Assembly: GCF_900096895.1 (NCBI RefSeq)
Contig: NZ_FMYO01000011.1
Location: 18,911-82,910, forward strand
Length of the DNA stretch: 64,000 nucleotides
Source of the DNA: Acinetobacter kookii
Lineage (GTDB): Bacteria > Pseudomonadota > Gammaproteobacteria > Pseudomonadales > Moraxellaceae
Reading direction: 5' to 3'
The notes beneath the pieces are model-generated. The model was given only the letters and a program-made list of their open reading frames with translations, was not told where the DNA came from and ran no database searches. Below, one piece after another: positions 1 to 8,748 of this stretch. The translations under genes were made by a program, and so were the position numbers. Position 1 is the stretch's first letter. Each line of letters starts with the position of its first letter.

Positions 1-145
1 TTTGGTTGCAGTTGCCACCCCGCTGCAAGTCAATTTTCCATGGAACGCAGGCAGTGATTATCTAGTTCAGGTTGAAGTCAAAGATACCAGTCAGGATGTG
101 GTGTTCCGTGCCATCATCACCATGTGGGTTTCTGCCAAAAAATAA
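1..145 (+). CDS. C-terminal end of a probable hotdog-fold (DUF4442-like) thioesterase
   Basis: The reading frame is open from the window edge to a TAA at 143-145 and gives about 47 residues, so only the C-terminus is present. It ends VKDTSQDVVFRAIITMWVSAKK. The alternating pattern, with a final strand of the type RAxITMWVS, resembles the last two beta strands of hotdog-fold thioesterases of the DUF4442 group. That match is from memory and the catalytic part lies outside the window. A terminator follows 36 bases downstream, so this is the last gene of its transcript. Confidence 0.45.
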   Translation, partial: LVAVATPLQVNFPWNAGSDYLVQVEVKDTSQDVVFRAIITMWVSAKK

Positions 146-180
146 GCGTTCATCCTAAACTACTGATCAATCGCCCATTA

Positions 181-207
181 AAAAACCCTCCACAATGGAA
201 GGGTTTT
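181..207. terminator. Bidirectional terminator between the partial gene and ssb
   Basis: An A-run, an AAAACCCT/AGGGTTTT stem with a one-base bulge and a T-run form a hairpin usable by both converging transcripts: the partial gene on the plus strand and ssb on the minus strand. Confidence 0.7.
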
Positions 208-236
208 GAAGATGACTTACCGTTTTAATTAAAAGT

Positions 237-824
237 CTAGAACGGTAAATCATCATCTAGATCTGCCGGCGCAGCTGCTGCCGGTGCAGGCTGCTGTTTT
301 GGTGCAAAACCGCCTGGGTTATTGTTGCCATAACCATTACCCGGATTGTTCTGGTTGTTATAACCGCCCTGATTGCCATAACCGCCCTGGTTGTTATTAT
401 TGCTGTTATAACCGCCGCCTTGATTATTATTGAAACGTGGCTGGTTATAACCGGCGTTATCGCCACCTGCAGCTTGTTCACCTTGCTGACGGTTGCTATC
501 TAACATTTGCATCTGTTCACCACGAATTTCTGTGGTGTAGCGTTCCTGACCGCTTTGGTCTGTCCACTGACGCGTACGCAATGAACCTTCAATATAAACT
601 TTTGAACCCTTACGTAGATATTGCTGTGCAATTTCACCCAAGCGGTTATGCAACACAATACGATGCCATTCAGTTTGTTCTTTACGCTCACCCGTATTTT
701 TATCAGTCCACGAATCGCTGGTTGCAATTGAAAACTGAGTCAGAGAACCACCATTTGGAAAAGTTTTGGTTTCAGGATCTTTACCTAAAGTTCCAACTAA
801 AATAACTTTATTAACACCACGCAT
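237..824 (-). CDS. ssb: Single-stranded DNA-binding protein SSB
   Basis: A 195-residue SSB. Residues 1-110 form the OB fold, opening [19 protein letters not shown] long Gly/Asn/Gln-rich linker follows (about 115-170), then the acidic tail DLDDDLPF that docks replication and repair partners such as exonuclease I, RecQ and PriA. It coats single-stranded DNA as a tetramer during replication, recombination and repair. The start at 824 gives the standard N-terminus. It lies 51 bases after the MFS gene on the same strand with no terminator between, so co-transcription is likely. Overlapping frames in the repetitive linker are shadows. Confidence 0.97.
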   Translation of the reverse strand: MRGVNKVILVGTLGKDPETKTFPNGGSLTQFSIATSDSWTDKNTGERKEQTEWHRIVLHNRLGEIAQQYLRKGSKVYIEGSLRTRQWTDQSGQERYTTEIRGEQMQMLDSNRQQGEQAAGGDNAGYNQPRFNNNQGGGYNSNNNNQGGYGNQGGYNNQNNPGNGYGNNNPGGFAPKQQPAPAAAAPADLDDDLPF

Positions 825-875
825 CAGACGTACACTTCCTATTTATTTCTATATTTTACTTTATAAGAGTTATGC

Positions 876-2240
876 TTAAATGGCTACCTCTTTACCCAAC
901 AACTGCGTTAAATCTTGTCGCGCAGCTTCATCTATCAGCTGTTTATCAATTTTAACATAAGCAAATTGCTGGTCGGACATCACCACAACCTCTTCAATAC
1001 CACGAATCGCCAAAAGTTGAGAAGTCCACTCATCCGTTTGTTTTGTCTCGGGCAAGGCCAGTACCAGTGAGGAAAGATAGCGCGGCTGGGCCAAGCTAAA
1101 GCTGATCAATAACCAGAGCACCGCGATCCCCGCCAGGATGCCCCAACCCATCGAGGTATTATTTAGTAACAAGAGTTGACCGCCAATCATGCCCCCAAAA
1201 AATGCCCCTAAAAACTGGCTACTGGAATTAATGCCCATAGCCGTGGCTTTAGACTGAATCGGTGCAGATTTGGATAACCATGAAGGCAGCAAGGCCTCCA
1301 TGACGTTAAAGGCAATAAAGAATAATCCCAAACCTGCCAATAAAACATATTTGGATTCATAGCCAAAAATCAGCACCAGTAGACCCAGTACAATTCCAGC
1401 AATTGCAGTCAGGAAAATACCGCGCATTTTGCGATATTTTTCCGCCAAGATAATGCTCGGAAAGGCAAAAAACAGGCTAATAATGAGTAGTGGCAGATAC
1501 ACCAGACCATGACTGGATAAGGGAATGCCGGCAAACTGAATCAGTTGCGATGGCATATATACAAACATCGCGGTCAGCAACAGATGCAAGGCAAAAATTG
1601 AAACATGCAGACGGTTTAAATCGCCCATTTTCAACACCTGCTTTAGCTGTGCTACATAGCCTTGCTGGTAATTTTTATGATGACGGGTCACTTTAGGGAC
1701 AAATAACAGCATCGATATGGCAGCCAAACCCATAATGGTCGTCACCCAGAACAGTCCGGAAATACCGACCAGACTGGTCAGCCAAGGTCCCAGACTGAAG
1801 GCCACCATAAAGGATACGCCAATGCTCATGCCCATCACGGCCATGGCCTTGCTACGCTGTTCTTCACGGGTGACATCGGCCAAAAGTGCCATCACCACCG
1901 CTGAAACTGCACCCCCACCGGCAATGGCCCGGCCAATGATGACGCCATAAATGGTTTCGGACATTGCCGCAACCGCACCCCCAAGAGCAAACAGCAACAA
2001 GCCCAGAATGATCAAAGGTTTACGGCTAAAGCGGTCGGCCAGCAGGCTAAAAGGAATCTGTAAAATGGCTTGGGTTAAACCATAGACCCCGACGGCTAAT
2101 CCAATCAGTGCAGGGGTTGCCCCTTGATATGACTGTCCTGCTATAGAAAATACAGGAATAATCATGAACAGGCCCAACATACGCAGTGCAAAAATACTGC
2201 TTAAGGCAAAGGTTGAACGGCGTTCTAAAGCATTCATCAT
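876..2240 (-). CDS. YajR-like MFS transporter with C-terminal cytoplasmic domain
   Basis: A 454-residue major facilitator superfamily protein with about 12 hydrophobic helices. The loop after helix 2 carries an MFS motif A variant, LLADRFSRKP, at residues 66-75. After the last helix there is a soluble tail of about 65 residues (from about 390) with the pattern IRGIEEVVVMSDQQFAYVKI. This matches the YajR type of transporter, which has a small ferredoxin-like YAM domain. The substrate cannot be told from sequence; a proton-driven drug or metabolite exporter is the usual guess. Two in-frame ATGs (2240 and 2237) are possible starts and neither has a clear ribosome site. Confidence 0.85.
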   Translation of the reverse strand: MMNALERRSTFALSSIFALRMLGLFMIIPVFSIAGQSYQGATPALIGLAVGVYGLTQAILQIPFSLLADRFSRKPLIILGLLLFALGGAVAAMSETIYGVIIGRAIAGGGAVSAVVMALLADVTREEQRSKAMAVMGMSIGVSFMVAFSLGPWLTSLVGISGLFWVTTIMGLAAISMLLFVPKVTRHHKNYQQGYVAQLKQVLKMGDLNRLHVSIFALHLLLTAMFVYMPSQLIQFAGIPLSSHGLVYLPLLIISLFFAFPSIILAEKYRKMRGIFLTAIAGIVLGLLVLIFGYESKYVLLAGLGLFFIAFNVMEALLPSWLSKSAPIQSKATAMGINSSSQFLGAFFGGMIGGQLLLLNNTSMGWGILAGIAVLWLLISFSLAQPRYLSSLVLALPETKQTDEWTSQLLAIRGIEEVVVMSDQQFAYVKIDKQLIDEAARQDLTQLLGKEVAI

Positions 2241-2332
2241 ATCAATTGGCTTAGGTCTATAAGTTTTATTTCAATGGATTATCCTACAACATTCATCTTA
2301 CAAATGCTGATTTTTCAGGAATGAACCACCAC

Positions 2333-2358
2333 AAAAAAGGGCGCATTTTCATGCGCCC
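2333..2358 (-). terminator. Terminator of the DUF475 gene
   Basis: On the minus strand GGGCGCA-TGAAAA-TGCGCCC is followed by a T-run, 30 bases after the stop codon of the DUF475 gene. Confidence 0.75.
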
Positions 2359-2387
2359 CTATTGTACTCGGTTTTCTTAAAAAACCA

Positions 2388-3473
2388 TTAACGGATTCGT
2401 TCTTGACGTTTGCTATATTGAATGGATGCAATGACTGCCCAGACAATAAACGCTACCCCAATTAAACCGGTAACCACTTCCGGCACATGCACACCGGTAC
2501 CGCTGGCCAGCATAATGAAGGCTAAAGCGCCAATGGCATAATGCGCACCGTGTTCAAGATAGATATAGGCATCCAGAGTACCTTTTTCCACCAGATAAAT
2601 GGTCATCGAACGCACGAACATGGCACCAATCGCCAGACCGAGCATGATGATCACCACATCCGAAGTAATGGCAAAAGCACCAATCACCCCATCAAAACTG
2701 AACGATGCATCCAGTACTTCCAGGTAAATAAAACCGCCCAAGCCGGCTTTAATGACGCCTGTAGAGGCTCCACTGGCATCATGCGCCACAGCATTGCCAT
2801 CTTCATCAATTTCAGGTTCACCGCCTAACAAGTGGCTCAGTACCTGAACCCCAACATAGACCACAATGCCCCAGATCCCCGCCATGGTGACCACCAGACG
2901 CACCGCTTCATCCACATTGGCTGCCATGATCAGCAAGCCAATCAGGGCAAGGAATACAGACATTGCCGGTACGTTAGCCAGATTGGACAAACGTGCTTCC
3001 AGCCATTTGAACCAGTGGGTATCTTTTTCACTATCCAGGAAGAAGTTCAGGAACACCAGCAACAGGAATGAGCCACCAAAGGCTGCAATTTCCGCATGAT
3101 GGGCCATCAGCTTTTCAGAATAATTAATCGGATCATTCAGGGCCATCTTGACCACTTCCATCATGCCCATGTCGGCAGTCACGGCAACAATCACGATTGG
3201 GAACACCAGACGCATACCAAATACAGCAATAATGATACCGACGGTTAAGAAAATCATTTTCCAGAAATGATCCCAGCCTCTGAGCACAGAGGCGTTTACC
3301 ACCGCATTATCGAAAGAAAGCGACACTTCCATCACCGCAAGAATGGCAGTAATGGTCAATGCCGTGAACATGGTCTTTAAACCTGCTTCCGGGCCATGCG
3401 TAAAGCCCCAGTATGCAGATATAACCAGACACACGATCGTAAAAATGATTGAGAAACCAAAATGTTTCATCAT
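2388..3473 (-). CDS. DUF475 / TerC-like integral membrane protein
   Basis: A 361-residue polytopic membrane protein with about nine hydrophobic segments. Conserved acidic stretches sit at membrane borders: EVSLSFDNAVVNASVL near the N-terminus and EVLDASFSFDGVIGAFAIT in the second half. The two SFDxxV repeats are typical of DUF475, which is related to the TerC family implicated in metal-ion handling. Transported ion and physiological role are unknown. An upstream ATG at 3494 would add MSIGRSI, but the ATG at 3473 has AGG about 10 bases upstream and gives the family-like start MMKHFGF, so it is preferred. It is a single-gene transcript by its terminator and spacing. Confidence 0.85.
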   Translation of the reverse strand: MMKHFGFSIIFTIVCLVISAYWGFTHGPEAGLKTMFTALTITAILAVMEVSLSFDNAVVNASVLRGWDHFWKMIFLTVGIIIAVFGMRLVFPIVIVAVTADMGMMEVVKMALNDPINYSEKLMAHHAEIAAFGGSFLLLVFLNFFLDSEKDTHWFKWLEARLSNLANVPAMSVFLALIGLLIMAANVDEAVRLVVTMAGIWGIVVYVGVQVLSHLLGGEPEIDEDGNAVAHDASGASTGVIKAGLGGFIYLEVLDASFSFDGVIGAFAITSDVVIIMLGLAIGAMFVRSMTIYLVEKGTLDAYIYLEHGAHYAIGALAFIMLASGTGVHVPEVVTGLIGVAFIVWAVIASIQYSKRQERIR

Positions 3474-3711
3474 GATAGATCGACCTATAGACAAATATTT
3501 ATATCGGGTGAATTCAGTAAAACTTAAAAAGAGTGCTTAAGATTTTATGCGCACAATTATGACGGCTTTTTCCTGTTAAGCCAAAGTTCTTCGTATGAAT
3601 TTTTTTTGAGTACAAATCCACTATTTTTTCTGCTGCATATCTTGGGCTGAAAACTCTTGTTATAGTCCTGCCTACTGTAAATTCTTCTTTTAATATCGAC
3701 AGGATGATGAC

Positions 3712-4383
3712 ATGAGCTTTTCTCAAGAGGTATGGCAACGCAACTTGGCTTTATATGAAAAAACTTTAGCCCTGCCATTTAATCAGGAACTAGCACAAGG
3801 CACATTAAATAAAGATGTATTTAGCCATTATGTAATTCAGGATGCGCATTATTTACTGGCCTATGGCCGTGCACTGGCAGTCTGCGCTGCAAAAGCCTTT
3901 AGCGCTGAAGATGTCATGCAGTTTTCAGATGCCGCTAGGATTGCCATTGTAGTGGAACGCAGTCTGCATGCTGACTTTATGCAGGAATTTGACATTAGCC
4001 AGGAAGAATTTAGAACCACGCCGCTGACTCTGGCTTGTCATCATTACACTTCATTTTTAACCGCCACAGCCTGGTCAGAAAGCTATCCGGTGGTACTGGC
4101 TTCTTTACTGCCGTGTTTCTGGATTTATGCCGAAGTAGGTAACGCCATTGTTGCCCATTCAGTTCCAAATAATCCTTATCAGGCCTGGATTGACACCTAT
4201 TCAGGTGAAGAATTTAATCAGGCGGTTCGTAACGTGATTGCGACTATTGATAGCGTAGCTGCGCGTTGTGATGCCGATACTTTAGAGAAAATGCATCATG
4301 CCTATACCACGGCGGCTAAACTGGAATGGCTGTTCTGGGATAGTGCTTATGATCAACGACAGTGGTTGGGTTTGGATAATTAA
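3712..4383 (+). CDS. tenA: TenA aminopyrimidine aminohydrolase (thiaminase II)
   Basis: A 223-residue TenA/THI-4 family protein. Counting along the protein, the catalytic set known from Bacillus subtilis TenA falls at the same numbers: Asp44 and Tyr47 (VIQDAHY), Tyr112, Cys135 (LLPCFW) and Glu205 (AKLEW). The family hydrolyses 4-amino-5-aminomethyl-2-methylpyrimidine to the hydroxymethyl form, which salvages the thiamin pyrimidine; it can also cleave thiamin. It stands alone, without other thiamin genes, and no TPP riboswitch motif was recognised in the 170-base leader. Its downstream side carries a palindromic repeat element rather than a clear terminator. Confidence 0.93.
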   Translation: MSFSQEVWQRNLALYEKTLALPFNQELAQGTLNKDVFSHYVIQDAHYLLAYGRALAVCAAKAFSAEDVMQFSDAARIAIVVERSLHADFMQEFDISQEEFRTTPLTLACHHYTSFLTATAWSESYPVVLASLLPCFWIYAEVGNAIVAHSVPNNPYQAWIDTYSGEEFNQAVRNVIATIDSVAARCDADTLEKMHHAYTTAAKLEWLFWDSAYDQRQWLGLDN

Positions 4384-4440
4384 TCAAAAACGCCTGTTTC
4401 TTTTTGGCGGAGTCTTACAGCTATCACATAAATTGAAACA

Positions 4441-4590
4441 GCTAATTCGTTACTTTGGTTTCGCCCAAAGTAACCAAAAGCATTGGCCATTCGCAAAACT
4501 TGTCGATTACCGAAAAATATAAAATTTATCGTAGAAACATTATTTTAAATAAATAAGTGGTTCTACCTCGAACAGTTGCGAATGGCTCTT
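4441..4590. repeat. Palindromic dispersed-repeat element (GTTACTTTGG type)
   Basis: Two nested structures are seen. GTTACTTTGG at 4449-4458 and CCAAAGTAAC at 4465-4474 form a perfect 10-bp inverted repeat with a 6-base loop. GCCATTCGCAA at 4486-4496 is matched by its exact reverse complement at 4576-4586, enclosing about 80 AT-rich bases. It sits between convergent tenA and glpM and has no credible coding content. Comparable palindromes recur in Acinetobacter genomes; this is stated from memory. Confidence 0.6.
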
Positions 4591-4635
4591 CCGCGATAGC
4601 AAATATTTTTTAATACTTTAATTTTTACTAAATCA

Positions 4636-4977
4636 TTACTGCTGAAACACCTGCCAGCCATAGATCAGCCCTGCAGCAGCCACAATCCAGCAAAGCGTTG
4701 CCACGCCCAAACACGACCACATCGACATTTTGCTTGCCAACACATAAACCATCAACAGATAGATGGCATAAGGAATTAAAGACCATAAACCAAACAATGC
4801 CGTTTTCTGCAAAGCTGCTGCACCCTGCTGCTGTGACACAATTACATGGGCAATCAAGGCAAAAGTCGGAAATAACGGCACCAGACCGGCAATATAAAAA
4901 GCCTTACTTTTGGAAAGGAGGGAAATCAGCAGCACAACCGCTGCCCCTAAAATACATTTCAAAAATAAAGCCAGCAT
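4636..4977 (-). CDS. glpM: GlpM family inner membrane protein
   Basis: A 113-residue protein with four predicted hydrophobic helices and the family signature YIAGLVPLFPTFALIAHVIV at residues 28-47, followed by WSLIPYAIYLL. Length and motifs match GlpM, a small inner membrane protein named for an effect on glycerol-3-phosphate metabolism and alginate production in Pseudomonas. Its molecular function is not established. It is separated from the DUF1304 gene upstream by 64 bases on the same strand and may share its transcript. Confidence 0.87.
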   Translation of the reverse strand: MLALFLKCILGAAVVLLISLLSKSKAFYIAGLVPLFPTFALIAHVIVSQQQGAAALQKTALFGLWSLIPYAIYLLMVYVLASKMSMWSCLGVATLCWIVAAAGLIYGWQVFQQ

Positions 4978-5041
4978 CTCGCCCTATCCAAACTGATCAA
5001 TTGATTGAATCGTATAGTTTACGCCGCGAAATATCGTTTGC

Positions 5042-5398
5042 TTAAACTAAATTCAGCACAATCAAGGCCAGCAGTGCAGGCAATGCCTGAATATAAATAA
5101 TCTTTTTACTTGCGGTAATACCCCCATAAATGCCTGCAACCAGCACACAGCCCAAAAAGAAATTCGCCAGTGCAGCCGCATAGCTTGCAGGGGCAAATAA
5201 TGACCAAATCAGACCTGCAGCTAAGAAACCATTATAAAGTCCCTGATTTTGCGCCAGCACTTTGGTCAGTTTTGCCTTTTCCGCAGTATTGCCAAAGGCT
5301 TTCATGCCTAAAGGCTTATCCCATAAGAACATTTCTAAAATTAAAATATAGAGATGTAACAGCGCGATCAGGGCAATCAGAACTTTTGTAATAATCAT
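5042..5398 (-). CDS. DUF1304 small membrane protein
   Basis: A 118-residue protein with four hydrophobic helices. The stretch LAQNQGLYNGFLAAGL at about residues 48-63 is the typical DUF1304 core (NQGxYNGFLAAGL). Function is unknown for the family. The gene starts at 5398, divergent from uvrA with a 243-base gap, and precedes glpM in the same direction. Confidence 0.85.
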   Translation of the reverse strand: MIITKVLIALIALLHLYILILEMFLWDKPLGMKAFGNTAEKAKLTKVLAQNQGLYNGFLAAGLIWSLFAPASYAAALANFFLGCVLVAGIYGGITASKKIIYIQALPALLALIVLNLV

Positions 5399-5581
5399 GA
5401 GATTTCCGTTTTTTATTTTTCAGACGATATTTTGCATTTTAACGGTGAATCGGTCGAAATACAGAATTTCAATATCTAAATGTATGACTTATAGGTACAG
5501 CGAAATGTCATTTCCATATATTTGATTTAAATCCTTGAGCAGCCCGACACAGACTGACGTTTTATTTTTATTAAATAAAGC

Positions 5582-5611
5582 TTGAACATTTTTCATGCGC
5601 TATCATATATA
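5582..5611 (+). promoter_or_regulatory. Possible sigma-70 promoter of uvrA
   Basis: TTGAAC at 5582-5587 and TATATA at 5606-5611 are separated by 18 bases, about 30 bases before the uvrA start. No E. coli-type LexA box was seen, which fits the genus: Acinetobacter lacks LexA and uses UmuDAb/DdrR for part of its damage response. Confidence 0.4.
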
Positions 5612-5641
5612 GGTTTTTGATGAATTTTCTAGGATCATTGC

Positions 5642-8473
5642 ATGAGCCAAAGTCATATCCGTATTCGAGGTGCACGTACCCATAACTTAAAAAATGTGTC
5701 ACTCGATATTCCACGCGACAAGTTTGTGGTGATTACGGGGCTTTCGGGTTCAGGTAAATCATCCCTCGCCTTCGATACCTTATATGCCGAAGGTCAGCGC
5801 CGTTATGTGGAATCCCTGTCTGCCTATGCACGCCAGTTCCTGTCACAAATGGAAAAACCGGAAGTCGACTCGATTGAAGGTTTAAGTCCAGCGATTGCCA
5901 TCGAGCAGAAATCGACCAGCCATAACCCGCGTTCAACTGTGGGAACAATCACGGAAATTTACGACTATTTGCGTCTTTTATATGCCCGTGTAGGAACACC
6001 ATATTGTCCTGAACATGACTTGCCGATGGTGGCGCAGACCGTATCGGAAATGGTCGATGCAGTTAAAAGTCTGGAAGAAGGCACAGCCTTGATGCTGCTT
6101 GCACCCGTAGTACGTGAACGCAAAGGTGAATACAGCAACCTGTTTGAACAGCTGCAAAGCCAGGGTTTTGTCCGCGCCCGTGTGGATGGTGAGATTGTTG
6201 AAATTGACACCCCACCCGAACTGGACAAAAAGAAAAAACACACCATTGAAGTGGTGGTTGACCGCTTTAAAGTCCGTGATGACTTGGGTAACCGGATTGC
6301 CGAATCCTTCGAAACTGCGCTGCGTTTAGGCGGCGATATTGCCATTTTGGCCTGGATGAAAGGCGAACAACCGGAACGGGTTTTCTCTGCCAAGCACTCC
6401 TGCCCGGAATGTGACCGTGCGGTGGCCGAACTAGAACCGCGCCTGTTTTCATTCAACAATCCCTTTGGCGCCTGCCCGGTTTGTGATGGTCTGGGAACCC
6501 GCAGCCATTTCAGTGCAGAAAAGCTGATTCCCAATACTGAAATTTCGATTAGCCAGGGCGCAATTCGTGGTTGGGACAGACAGCGTCCTTATTACTACAG
6601 CATGATTGAAAAAGTCGCAGAGCATTTTGGCTTTTCCCTGGATACGCCGTGGAACGAGCTGGATGCCGAAACCAAAAAGAAATTCCTGTACGGGACCGGC
6701 AAGGAAAAAGTCGATTTAAGCTATATTGATGAGCGCGGGCGCAAACATAATCGTGTCATGCCTTTTGAAGGCATCTTGCCGCATCTGGAACGTCGTTACC
6801 GTGAAACGGAATCGAACTATGTGCGTGATGATTTAGCCCAGTACCTTTCCAATGCCGCTTGTGATGCCTGTGGCGGTTCACGTCTGAATGAAATTTCCCG
6901 CAATGTCCGGGTCAAAGACAAAACCATTGCCGAGATCACCAAGATGTCGATTGGCGATGCCGAAAGATATTATCAGGATTTAAATCTTGAAGGGGCCAAA
7001 GGGGAAATTGCCGACAAGATTTTCAAGGAAATCCGTGAACGTCTGCACTTCCTGGTGTCTGTTGGTTTAAATTATCTCAGCCTGTCCCGTTCTGCCGAAA
7101 CCCTGTCTGGCGGTGAAGCACAGCGGATCCGTCTGGCATCGCAAATTGGTGCCGGCCTGATGGGGGTGATGTACGTACTGGATGAACCATCCATCGGTTT
7201 GCATCAACGTGATAATGACCGTCTGCTGGAAACCCTGGTTCGCCTGCGTGATTTGGGCAATACCGTGCTGGTGGTCGAGCATGATGAAGATGCGATTCGT
7301 GCCGCCGACCATATTATTGATATTGGTCCGGGTGCAGGCGTACATGGTGGTCATGTGATTGCCGAAGGAACCTATGAAGAACTGGCAGCCCATGAAGACT
7401 CGCTGACCGGAAAATATCTTTCAGGCAAGTTGAAAATTGAAGTTCCGAAAGTTCGAACTCAGCCGCCAAAACCGGAAGAGCAAATCAAGCTGATGGGCGC
7501 TGCCGGCCATAACTTGAAAAATGTCGACCTGACTATTCCCTTAGGCGTGATGACCTGCGTGACTGGAGTTTCAGGTTCGGGCAAATCGACCTTGATTAAC
7601 CGTACCCTGTTACCGCTGGCCGCAACACAATTGAACGGTGCAACGACTTTAACGGCTGAAAAGTTTGACTCGATTGATGGTCTGCAATTTCTGGATAAAG
7701 TCGTGGATATTGACCAGAGTCCGATTGGACGCACACCACGTTCTAACCCGGCGACTTATACCGGTCTGTTCACCCCGATTCGTGAACTGTTTGCACAAAC
7801 GCCAGAAGCCAAGGCGCGTGGTTATGCCGCAGGGCGTTTCTCGTTTAACGTGAAAGGCGGTCGCTGTGAAGCCTGTGAGGGTGACGGCATGATTAAAGTC
7901 GCCATGCACTTCCTGCCAGATATGTATGTCCCTTGCGATGCCTGTCATGGCAAGCGTTATAACCGCGAAACGTTGGAAGTCGGCTATAAGGGTAAAAACA
8001 TTTCTGATGTACTAGAAATGACGGTTGAAGATGCCATGCATTTCTTTGATGCCATTCCCGTCATTCACCGCCGTCTAGAAACCTTGAATCAGGTGGGTCT
8101 GGGCTATATCCGACTGGGTCAGTCTGCAACCACGCTTTCCGGTGGTGAAGCACAGCGGGTCAAACTGGCACGAGAACTGGCCAAACGCGATACCGGTAAA
8201 ACGCTGTATGTACTGGATGAACCGACTACCGGTCTGCATTTCCACGATATTGCCAAGCTGCTCGACATTCTGCATGAGCTACGCAACAAGGGAAATACCA
8301 TTGTGGTGATTGAGCATAATCTGGATGTGATTAAAACCGCTGACTGGGTAATTGATCTGGGTCCTGAAGGCGGTGCCGGTGGCGGTATGATTATTGCCGA
8401 AGGTACGCCTGAACAGGTGGTGAAATCTAAAGTTTCACATACAGCGAGATTCTTAAAGCCGTTGTTGAAGTGA
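5642..8473 (+). CDS. uvrA: UvrABC excision nuclease subunit A
   Basis: A 943-residue UvrA, the ATPase that finds DNA damage and loads UvrB in nucleotide excision repair. The first ABC module has Walker A GLSGSGKS at residues 33-40 and signature [13 protein letters not shown]; the second has GVSGSGKST and [12 protein letters not shown]. Two zinc modules are intact: Cys254/Cys257/Cys278/Cys281 and Cys742/Cys745/Cys765/Cys768. Length agrees with E. coli UvrA (940). It is transcribed alone from the gap shared with the DUF1304 gene, and a repeat element rather than a simple terminator follows it. Confidence 0.98.
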   Translation: MSQSHIRIRGARTHNLKNVSLDIPRDKFVVITGLSGSGKSSLAFDTLYAEGQRRYVESLSAYARQFLSQMEKPEVDSIEGLSPAIAIEQKSTSHNPRSTVGTITEIYDYLRLLYARVGTPYCPEHDLPMVAQTVSEMVDAVKSLEEGTALMLLAPVVRERKGEYSNLFEQLQSQGFVRARVDGEIVEIDTPPELDKKKKHTIEVVVDRFKVRDDLGNRIAESFETALRLGGDIAILAWMKGEQPERVFSAKHSCPECDRAVAELEPRLFSFNNPFGACPVCDGLGTRSHFSAEKLIPNTEISISQGAIRGWDRQRPYYYSMIEKVAEHFGFSLDTPWNELDAETKKKFLYGTGKEKVDLSYIDERGRKHNRVMPFEGILPHLERRYRETESNYVRDDLAQYLSNAACDACGGSRLNEISRNVRVKDKTIAEITKMSIGDAERYYQDLNLEGAKGEIADKIFKEIRERLHFLVSVGLNYLSLSRSAETLSGGEAQRIRLASQIGAGLMGVMYVLDEPSIGLHQRDNDRLLETLVRLRDLGNTVLVVEHDEDAIRAADHIIDIGPGAGVHGGHVIAEGTYEELAAHEDSLTGKYLSGKLKIEVPKVRTQPPKPEEQIKLMGAAGHNLKNVDLTIPLGVMTCVTGVSGSGKSTLINRTLLPLAATQLNGATTLTAEKFDSIDGLQFLDKVVDIDQSPIGRTPRSNPATYTGLFTPIRELFAQTPEAKARGYAAGRFSFNVKGGRCEACEGDGMIKVAMHFLPDMYVPCDACHGKRYNRETLEVGYKGKNISDVLEMTVEDAMHFFDAIPVIHRRLETLNQVGLGYIRLGQSATTLSGGEAQRVKLARELAKRDTGKTLYVLDEPTTGLHFHDIAKLLDILHELRNKGNTIVVIEHNLDVIKTADWVIDLGPEGGAGGGMIIAEGTPEQVVKSKVSHTARFLKPLLK

Positions 8474-8481
8474 TCTATTCA

Positions 8482-8590
8482 ATCCTCCCCAACCCTCCTT
8501 TTCCAAAGGAGGGAGTGTCCCAACTTTTTAAAGAAGGAAGGTTCCCCCTCTTTCTCCTTGCACCATATATGGCTCAGGGTTAGGGGAGAT
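8482..8590. repeat. Palindromic repeat with near-inverted ends (CCTCCCCAACCCT type)
   Basis: The left end ATCCTCCCCAACCCT (8482-8496) and the right end AGGGTTAGGGGAGAT (8576-8590) are near-perfect inverted repeats. Inside, CCCTCCTTT and AAAGGAGGG (8493-8501, 8505-8513) form a perfect 9-bp hairpin. The unit is about 109 bases and looks like a small non-autonomous, MITE-like or REP-like element between convergent uvrA and the GGDEF gene. No transposase is nearby and no target duplication was identified. Confidence 0.55.
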
Positions 8591-8748
8591 TTTAAAATGA
8601 ATAAATTATACTGCTGATCGCAATGGTATCCGTCATGCCATGCTAGAAGAGGCTAATCTAAGCTATATATACGCAGAATTCAGGTTGGTCGTAGCACCCA
8701 TTTTATTCATTATTTAATTGAGAAAACTAAATAGAGGGTGAAACCACC

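Noticed and set aside
257..481. Minus-strand open frame inside ssb
   Set aside because: It lies in the repetitive Gly/Asn/Gln linker of ssb; low-complexity translation in a shifted frame, no ribosome site.
3540..3711. Possible TPP riboswitch before tenA
   Set aside because: The leader is short and AT-rich and lacks the CUGAGA and GGAU-type core elements of the TPP riboswitch.
5399..5641. LexA/SOS box before uvrA
   Set aside because: No CTG-N10-CAG-type palindrome is seen, and Acinetobacter lacks LexA.
5965..6534. 189-codon antisense frame within uvrA
   Set aside because: Mirror of a strongly coding, high-complexity gene; composition is that of an antisense shadow, and UvrA is intact over the region.
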